Positions 41,728 through 46,602 of a stretch of 46,602 bases of DNA are shown here, one piece after another. The position numbers were made by a program, and so were the translations under genes. The DNA lies in contig CAMVMM010000017.1 of assembly GCA_947168565.1 (NCBI GenBank), positions 1 to 46,602 of the forward strand, written 5' to 3'. The notes under the pieces are model-generated. The model did no database searches. It was not told where the DNA came from and worked only from the letters and a program-made list of their open reading frames with translations. The DNA is from an uncultured Clostridia bacterium. Lineage in GTDB: Bacteria > Bacillota > Clostridia > Christensenellales > CAG-138. How positions within the stretch are numbered: the first letter of the stretch is position 1; the number at the start of each line of letters is the position of its first letter.

Positions 41728-43401
41728 TTGGCAGCAAAACAGACCGCGAAGCTGAAGATAATACCTCTCGGCGGTCTTGGTGAGATAGGCAAGAATATGA
41801 CCGTGCTCGAATACGGGAACGATATGATAGTTATCGACTGCGGGCTTGCCTTTCCGGATGAGGATATGCTGGGTGTGGATATGGTGATACCCGACATGAC
41901 CTATATCGAGGCCAACCGCGACAAGCTTCGCGCATTTATAATCACACATGGGCATGAGGACCATATAGGCTCCCTGCCGTTTGCCCTTCAGAGGGTGAGC
42001 GCGCCCATTTACGGCACCCGCTTCACGCTTGCGCTGATCGAGCACAAGCTTGAGGAATACGGGATAATCAACGCGGAGCTTAACTGCATGGCAAGCGGCG
42101 ACAGCGTGCAGCTCGGCTGCTTCGGCGTTGAATTCATAAAGGTGAATCATTCCATCGCGGGCGCGGTGGCGCTTGCCGTAACCACTCCGCTCGGCGTTGT
42201 GATCCACACGGGCGATTTTAAGGTGGACTATACCCCCGTGAACGATGAGCCGATAGACATAAACCGCTTTGCCGCTTACGGCGCAAACGGCGTGCTTGCG
42301 CTTTTGATGGACAGCACGAACGCCGAGGCGGAGGGCTCCACACCCTCCGAAAAGGAGATAGGCAAAACCTTTGAAAAGGTGTTTTCCGAGGCGCAGGGCA
42401 GGATAATAGTCGCCTCCTTCGCCTCCAACGTGTACCGCATACAGCAGGTGGTGGATACCGCCGTGCGGCACAACAGGGTGGTCTGCTTCCAGGGGCGCTC
42501 CATGGTGAATATCGTTGGGATCGCGTCCGAGCTTGGCTATCTGAACCTTCCCGAAAACTGCGTTGTGGAGCTTGAGCAGCTTCGCAGCTACGAAAACAGC
42601 AAGGTTTGCGTGCTCACAACGGGCAGCCAGGGCGAATCCATGAGCGGGCTTTTCCGCATGGCGAACGCCAACCACAGGCTGAGCGTGGGCAAGGGCGACA
42701 CGGTTATTATCTCCGCCTCCGCGATCCCGGGAAACGAGCGCAGCGTGGGCAGGGTGATAAACAGGCTTTTCCAGCGCGGCGCGAACGTTATCTACGACCG
42801 CCTTGCGGACGTTCACGTTTCGGGTCACGCGCGCAGGCAGGAGCTTCGGATGATGTTTAACCTGCTCAAGCCCAAATATTTCATTCCGGTGCACGGCGAA
42901 ACGCGGCATCTGTACCGCCATGCGGGGCTTGCCGGGCAAATGGGCATAGACGAGGGCCGCATCTTCGTGATGTACAACGGCAACGTGCTTGAAATAAGTC
43001 AAAAAGAAGCGAAGATAAGCGGCGGCGTTTCCTCCGGCTCGCTCCTTGTGGACGGACTCGGCGTGGGCGACGTTGGCGCTTCCGTGCTGCGCGAGCGCAG
43101 GCTGCTTTCGCAGGCGGGCATCTTCTCCGTGATGATACCGCTCAACTCCACCACCGGTGAGCTTGCGGGCACTCCGGAGATAGTCACAAAGGGCTTTATC
43201 TACCTGAACGATTCGCAGGAGCTTATAGACGAGGTCCGCAGTCAGGTATACGCCATCGCCTCCGAGCGCGTGGTGAAGCCAAACAAGGAGGATCGGCAGG
43301 AGCTTATAGCTGCCGTAAAATCCTCCGTGAAGCAGCTTTTAATGGAGCGAACGCGCAGAACGCCGATAATCATACCCGTTGTGCTTGAGATAGATATTTG
43401 A
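41728..43401 (+). CDS. rnj: ribonuclease J
   Basis: Metallo-beta-lactamase/beta-CASP nuclease with 5'-3' exo- and endonuclease activity, central to mRNA decay and rRNA maturation in Firmicutes. The 557-aa protein has the zinc motif THGHEDHIG (about 72-80), HTGDFKVD (about 159-166), the beta-CASP region with TTGSQGE and the late HVSGHARRQEL and PVHGETRH motifs. The C-terminal domain ends IIIPVVLEIDI. The start is taken as TTG at 41728, because GAAAGGAG sits right before it. An in-frame ATG at 41710 lies in the 3' arm of a leader hairpin and precedes the ribosome binding site, so it is unlikely to initiate. The next gene is a YlbF-family protein. Confidence 0.96.
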   Translation: MAAKQTAKLKIIPLGGLGEIGKNMTVLEYGNDMIVIDCGLAFPDEDMLGVDMVIPDMTYIEANRDKLRAFIITHGHEDHIGSLPFALQRVSAPIYGTRFTLALIEHKLEEYGIINAELNCMASGDSVQLGCFGVEFIKVNHSIAGAVALAVTTPLGVVIHTGDFKVDYTPVNDEPIDINRFAAYGANGVLALLMDSTNAEAEGSTPSEKEIGKTFEKVFSEAQGRIIVASFASNVYRIQQVVDTAVRHNRVVCFQGRSMVNIVGIASELGYLNLPENCVVELEQLRSYENSKVCVLTTGSQGESMSGLFRMANANHRLSVGKGDTVIISASAIPGNERSVGRVINRLFQRGANVIYDRLADVHVSGHARRQELRMMFNLLKPKYFIPVHGETRHLYRHAGLAGQMGIDEGRIFVMYNGNVLEISQKEAKISGGVSSGSLLVDGLGVGDVGASVLRERRLLSQAGIFSVMIPLNSTTGELAGTPEIVTKGFIYLNDSQELIDEVRSQVYAIASERVVKPNKEDRQELIAAVKSSVKQLLMERTRRTPIIIPVVLEIDI

Positions 43402-43415
43402 TTGCTGCGCGGAAG

Positions 43416-43535
43416 CTCTGCGGCTAAACCTTTGCGGGTAAGTACTTGCGTATAACCCCTGCGTTTAAACCCTTGCGGACAGCCCCAGCGGTTGAGTCCT
43501 TGCGGACAGCTCCTGCGGCTAAACCCTGCGGAGGG
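43416..43535. repeat. degenerate GCGG-core tandem repeats
   Basis: A run of short units built on TTGCGG/TGCGGC fills the gap between the RNase J gene and the ylbF-like gene. CCTTGCGGACAGC occurs exactly at 43471 and 43498 (27-bp period), and TGCGGCTAAACC occurs at 43419 and 43514. The units are more diverged than in the arrays at 15.3 and 46.2 kb. Confidence 0.7.
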
Positions 43536-43555
43536 TTCGCGCGTTATATAGGTGT

Positions 43556-43906
43556 ATGAACGATATCATATTCAAAAAAACCGATGAGCTTGCGGCGCTT
43601 TTGAGGGAAAGCGGAGAATACGCGGAGTTTGCCGCGGCGCGCGATGCGGCGTTTTCAAACGAGACCACGCGCGTGCTTTTGAAGGACTACCGCGCGCTTC
43701 AAACGCGGCTTCAGGCGGCAGCCGTATACGGAGCGCCAAACGAAGCTGAGCTTGAGCGGCTCCAGCGCCTTGGCGAGCTTTTGCAGCTCGATCCCGCCGC
43801 AAGCAGATACCTTTTTGCGCAGTTTCGGCTGAACGCGCTGCTTGCGGACATATATAAAGCGCTTGCAGGGGCAGTCGATTCGGATCTAAGCATGCTTGAG
43901 GACTGA
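43556..43906 (+). CDS. YlbF/YmcA family protein
   Basis: 116-aa all-helical cytoplasmic protein of the YlbF/YmcA (DUF964) family. Pattern: N-terminal IIFKKTDELAALLRESGEYAEFAAARDAAF, then LLKDYRALQTRLQAA, then a C-terminal helix pair. In B. subtilis YlbF, YmcA and YaaT form the Y-complex that steers RNase Y and phosphorelay output; whether this single member does so is inference. Its place right after RNase J fits a role in RNA turnover. The ribosome binding site is weak (ATAGGTGT), and the upstream gap is filled with degenerate repeats. Confidence 0.85.
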   Translation: MNDIIFKKTDELAALLRESGEYAEFAAARDAAFSNETTRVLLKDYRALQTRLQAAAVYGAPNEAELERLQRLGELLQLDPAASRYLFAQFRLNALLADIYKALAGAVDSDLSMLED

Positions 43907-43976
43907 GCGGCCCGATCACTCATTCAAACTAAGAGCGGTCGGCGCGCTATAAGCCGCGCCGGCTGAAGGGAGAGTT

Positions 43977-45497
43977 ATGAAATACAACGAAATTCTTGAA
44001 AAAATGCGTCTTGGCGTGCAGAGCCTGCAGCCGGAAAGCTATAAAAAGAAGGTAAAGGCAAGGGAAGCTGCCGAATTAAGGGCCGCCGAGCGCGCCGGCG
44101 GGAATGCAGGCGGCGCTGCCCGCGCCGATGACGCCATCTACGCCGATATGAACGAATACTTCGACGGCAAGCTTTCCGAGGAAAAGGAGCGCAAGCTTTT
44201 CTCCTCGCGCAGCGACAGGCCGCTTTCCGCCAAAAAGCAATACGCGCGCAAGGCTTCGGCCGCCGCCGTGAACGCGGATCCGGACGATCCGGAGTTTGAC
44301 TCGCTTCACGGCCACCGCTATTTTAAAACCGAGGCGGAGATACGCGAGCGGGCGGACGCGAAGGAAAACCTGCAAAAAAGCGTGCGCATCTTCTGGCGTG
44401 TCTGGTCCATCGTGCGGGTTCCGATCATCCTTGCGGCGTCCGTGCTGATAGTTTACACGCTCGTTTCCAAGGTGGGAACCAAGCTCGTGGATAAATATAT
44501 CATGCCCGTGGATAAAAACGACCCCACCCCCGTTGTGGTTACCATCGCGCCGGGAAGCGGCGCTTCCGAGATAGCCAAGGTTTTATACGAGGCCTGCGGC
44601 GAGGGCAAGGAGGGGCTTATATCAAACAAGGCCATCTTCAAGGTGTACGTTGACTTCATAGGCAAATCCAGCAGGCTTCAGGCGGGCACCTACGTGCTTT
44701 CCAAAAATATGAGCATTCCCGACATTGTGGACACCATCTGCCGCGGAATGCCCCCGCGCGAGGTTCGCAAGCTTCAGGTCACGGAGGGTATGACCATAGA
44801 AGCCATGGCGCAGAAGCTTGTGGCGGACGGCATTCTTTCAAGCCCCGACCGCTTCCTTGAGCTTTGCAAAACCGGCGCCGCTTTTGTGAACGATCACCCC
44901 TTCATAAAGGATATTCCGGATGACGAAACCGGCGAGCGCAAGTATAAGCTTGAGGGCTTCCTCTTCCCCGCCACCTACGAGGTGTTTGTGGACGCAACGG
45001 AGGAAACCATAATCGACAAAATGCTTTCCCGCTTTGGTCAGATCTGGGGCCCCATCTACACCGCCCGCGCAAGGACGCTCGGCCTCTCCATGTATGAGGT
45101 GGTTACGCTTGCCTCCACAATCGAAAAGGAAGCGAGGCTGAAGGAGGACTTCGGCAAGGTTTCCGCCGTGTTCAAAAACCGTATGGCGCGGGATATGATG
45201 CTTGAATCGGACGCGACCATAGAATACGTGCTCAAGACAGGCTCCATAAAGCTTACCGAGGAGCAGCTTGCCACGCCCTCCGGGTACAACACCCATATAA
45301 ACAAGGGTCTGCCCATCGGCCCCGTTTCCAACCCGGGCGACGCGGCGCTGAACGCGGTGCTGTTCCCGAACGAGGAATTCATGCAGGACGGCTACCTGTA
45401 CTTCTGCCTTACCGACCCGAATATCGGTGCGCTCGTGTATGCGAAAACTCCCGAGGAGCATGCCGCGAACGTTGCAAAGTACAGCCCGCTGTGGTAA
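43977..45497 (+). CDS. mltG: endolytic murein transglycosylase MltG (YceG-like)
   Basis: Membrane-bound lytic transglycosylase that cleaves nascent glycan strands and sets their length. The 506-aa protein has a cytoplasmic N terminus of about 140 residues rich in Lys, Arg, Ala and Glu, one membrane helix (IVRVPIILAASVLIVYTLV, about 144-162) and a LysM-like segment (VTEGMTIEAMAQKLVADGIL). The catalytic YceG domain carries the active-site Glu in ASTIEKEAR (about residue 383). SGYNTHINKGLPIGPVSNPG and YFCLTDPN are family landmarks. The long cytoplasmic region resembles that of other Firmicutes MltG. The start at 43977 follows AAGGGAGAG. Confidence 0.95.
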   Translation: MKYNEILEKMRLGVQSLQPESYKKKVKAREAAELRAAERAGGNAGGAARADDAIYADMNEYFDGKLSEEKERKLFSSRSDRPLSAKKQYARKASAAAVNADPDDPEFDSLHGHRYFKTEAEIRERADAKENLQKSVRIFWRVWSIVRVPIILAASVLIVYTLVSKVGTKLVDKYIMPVDKNDPTPVVVTIAPGSGASEIAKVLYEACGEGKEGLISNKAIFKVYVDFIGKSSRLQAGTYVLSKNMSIPDIVDTICRGMPPREVRKLQVTEGMTIEAMAQKLVADGILSSPDRFLELCKTGAAFVNDHPFIKDIPDDETGERKYKLEGFLFPATYEVFVDATEETIIDKMLSRFGQIWGPIYTARARTLGLSMYEVVTLASTIEKEARLKEDFGKVSAVFKNRMARDMMLESDATIEYVLKTGSIKLTEEQLATPSGYNTHINKGLPIGPVSNPGDAALNAVLFPNEEFMQDGYLYFCLTDPNIGALVYAKTPEEHAANVAKYSPLW

Positions 45498-45518
45498 TAA
45501 AAACGGTGTTCGATTGCT

Positions 45519-46220
45519 ATGAGCTTTAACGGGTTTTATAAGGAAACCTTTGAGTTTCTGTTTGAAATAGCGTTCAACAACAACGTCGAGTGGTTCAATG
45601 AAAACCGCTCGCGCTATGAGCGCTTTGTGCGCGACCCGATGCGGCTTCTTGCCTCCGAGCTGATGGAGGACGCGCTGCGGGTGGACCCGAATTTCAACCG
45701 AAGCCTCACCACCAGCGTTTCGAGGATCAGGCGCGATACGCGCTTTACCTACGACAAATCCCCGTTTCGCAACCATATGTGGATAGGCTATCGGTACCCC
45801 AAAACGCGCATCAGCGAAAGCAGCATGATCTATTTTGAGATCACGCCGGAGGGCTATTCCTACGGCTTCGGGCTTTATTCCGCCACCGCCGAGTTTATGG
45901 CGGCGTACAGGAAGCGGCTGCTTGCCGACCCGCAGGGCTTTTTGAAGCTTGCCCGTGCGCTTGAAAAGAAGGGCTACTCCCTTAACGCCGAGAGCTATAA
46001 GCGCGACAGGCATCCCGATGCGCCCGCCGAGCTCAAGCCCTATCTGAACGTGAAATATTTCGGCTGGGGCAAGCGCTTTTCCGGCGTTTCCGAGCTTATC
46101 GCCCCCTCCGATATAGAGCAAAGGCTGCGCTCCGAAATGAAGGCGATGAAGCCGATGTATGACTTTATCCGCTCCGTGCAGAGCAGCCTGCAGGGTGACG
46201 AGGGCGGTCTGGAGGTATAG
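45519..46220 (+). CDS. DUF2461 family protein
   Basis: 233-aa cytoplasmic protein matching the DUF2461 (TIGR02453) pattern of unknown function. Landmarks are the N-terminal ETFEFLFEIAFNNNVEWFNENR, SRIRRDTRFTYDKSPFRNHMWIGYR, the FEITPEGYSYGFGLY strand pair, and a C terminus with LNVKYFGWGKRF. The R-x-x-R-D-x-R-F-x-x-D-K-S-P segment is the strongest family mark. It starts 21 bp after mltG with a weak ribosome binding site, so it is probably translated from the mltG message. It is followed by a repeat array. Confidence 0.88.
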   Translation: MSFNGFYKETFEFLFEIAFNNNVEWFNENRSRYERFVRDPMRLLASELMEDALRVDPNFNRSLTTSVSRIRRDTRFTYDKSPFRNHMWIGYRYPKTRISESSMIYFEITPEGYSYGFGLYSATAEFMAAYRKRLLADPQGFLKLARALEKKGYSLNAESYKRDRHPDAPAELKPYLNVKYFGWGKRFSGVSELIAPSDIEQRLRSEMKAMKPMYDFIRSVQSSLQGDEGGLEV

Positions 46221-46222
46221 CA

Positions 46223-46332
46223 GCCCACGCGGTGCCGAAAACCCACGCGGCACGAAAAGCCATGCGGCACGGAAAAGCCGTGCGGCACGAAAAGCCATGC
46301 GGCACGAAAACTCACGCGGCACGGAAAAGCCG
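46223..46332. repeat. 17/18-bp minisatellite, six copies
   Basis: The GCGG core recurs at 46229, 46247, 46264, 46282, 46299 and 46316 (periods 18, 17, 18, 17, 17). The unit is approximately CC(A/G)(C/T)GCGGCACGAAAAG. Several units contain the odd palindrome CGTGCGGCACG or near versions of it. It lies between the DUF2461 gene stop and the isochorismatase-like gene, with no coding role. Confidence 0.88.
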
Positions 46333-46375
46333 GAGGATCCTCATTTATTGACGCAGACCGAACGAAGGTGATACT

Positions 46376-46602
46376 ATGAGAAGATTTCTTGTTGTGGTGG
46401 ATATGCAGAAGGATTTTGTGGACGGTGCGCTCGGCACTCCCGAGGCTGAAGCCATAATTCCGAATGCCGTAAAAAAGATAGAGAGCTTCGTTGGCGATAT
46501 TTTCGTGACCTTCGACACGCATTTGGAAAACTATCTTGACACGGCGGAGGGCAAAAAACTTCCCGTGCCGCACTGCATAATCGGCACCGACGGCTGGCAG
46601 CT
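46376..46602 (+). CDS. isochorismatase-family cysteine hydrolase, N-terminal part only
   Basis: The first 75 codons of a nicotinamidase/isochorismatase-like hydrolase; the gene continues past the window edge. MRRFLVVVDMQKDFVDGALG contains the family's catalytic Asp (D9 in VVDMQKDF). VTFDTHLENY matches the segment that carries metal or substrate ligands in nicotinamidases (usually TxDxH). HCIIGTDGWQ corresponds to the HC-x-x-G-T-x-G-x-x motif typical of PncA-like enzymes. The catalytic Cys lies beyond the window. The start at 46376 follows CGAAGGTG. Nicotinamidase is the likeliest activity. Confidence 0.85.
   Translation, partial: MRRFLVVVDMQKDFVDGALGTPEAEAIIPNAVKKIESFVGDIFVTFDTHLENYLDTAEGKKLPVPHCIIGTDGWQ

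Noticed and set aside
41569-43002. 477-codon minus-strand open frame opposite the RNase J gene
   Set aside because: Antisense shadow; RNase J is intact with all catalytic motifs.
44838-46322. 494-codon minus-strand open frame opposite mltG and DUF2461
   Set aside because: Its N terminus is a translation of the intergenic repeat array and the rest mirrors two real genes.
46223-46332. CRISPR array or coding repeat
   Set aside because: Units of 17-18 bp are contiguous without spacers, and the alternating period breaks any reading frame.

Overview
The window reads as ordinary chromosome from a moderately GC-rich (mid-50s percent by eye) endospore-forming Bacillota, most likely class Clostridia. 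Pointers are the spore germination protease gene gpr divergent from rpsT, a CdaA/CdaR c-di-AMP module, RNase J, YlbF-family and DUF1292 proteins, RqcH, strong AGGAGG-type ribosome binding sites, several TTG/GTG starts and sigma-A promoters close to TTGACA-N17-TATAAT. No phage, insertion sequence, CRISPR array or rRNA operon was seen. Genus cannot be told from sequence alone.

Layout. 1-7.5 kb (minus strand): tRNA-Val with a consensus promoter, an unrecognised 136-aa protein, rodA, pgi, proS and groES-groEL. 7.5-11.6 kb (plus): a 31-codon leader ORF followed by a strong intrinsic terminator and then a heterodimeric ABC exporter, an arrangement like the translation-sensing bmrB-bmrCD attenuator of Bacillus subtilis. 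11.7-16.6 kb: an RsmF-like rRNA methyltransferase, class II aldolase, a DUF1292 protein, a lipoprotein, a six-copy 19-bp minisatellite, tRNA-Lys and a Sel1-repeat protein. 16.8-21.7 kb: an XRE-cupin regulator and potABCD for polyamine uptake, preceded by a leader packed with GTTTA/TAAAC boxes and foldable stems. 21.8-27.9 kb: tig-clpP-clpX, a FAH-family enzyme and rqcH, a proteostasis block. 27.9-29.3 kb: gpr (with a sigma-G-like promoter) and rpsT (TTG start).

29.4-33 kb (minus): ychF, a GH13 alpha-glucan hydrolase and a small zinc-ribbon membrane protein. 33.1-34.4 kb: a winged-helix regulator on the minus strand with a structured 3' region. 34.7-46.6 kb (plus): cdaA-cdaR, a FAD-dependent dehydrogenase, a MinD-like ATPase, an ABC-F protein, RNase J with a leader hairpin, a YlbF-family protein, MltG, a DUF2461 protein, and the start of an isochorismatase-family hydrolase cut by the window edge. 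Two more GCGG-core repeat arrays lie here (about 43.4 and 46.2 kb).

Together the genes cover central glycolysis (pgi, fba), envelope growth (rodA, mltG, c-di-AMP), protein folding and turnover (groESL, tig, clpXP, rqcH), RNA decay (RNase J, YlbF) and transport. The best candidates for new biology are regulatory: the attenuated ABC exporter leader, the potABCD leader, the RNase J 5' hairpin, small structured intergenic elements, and a family of GCGG-core intergenic repeats.
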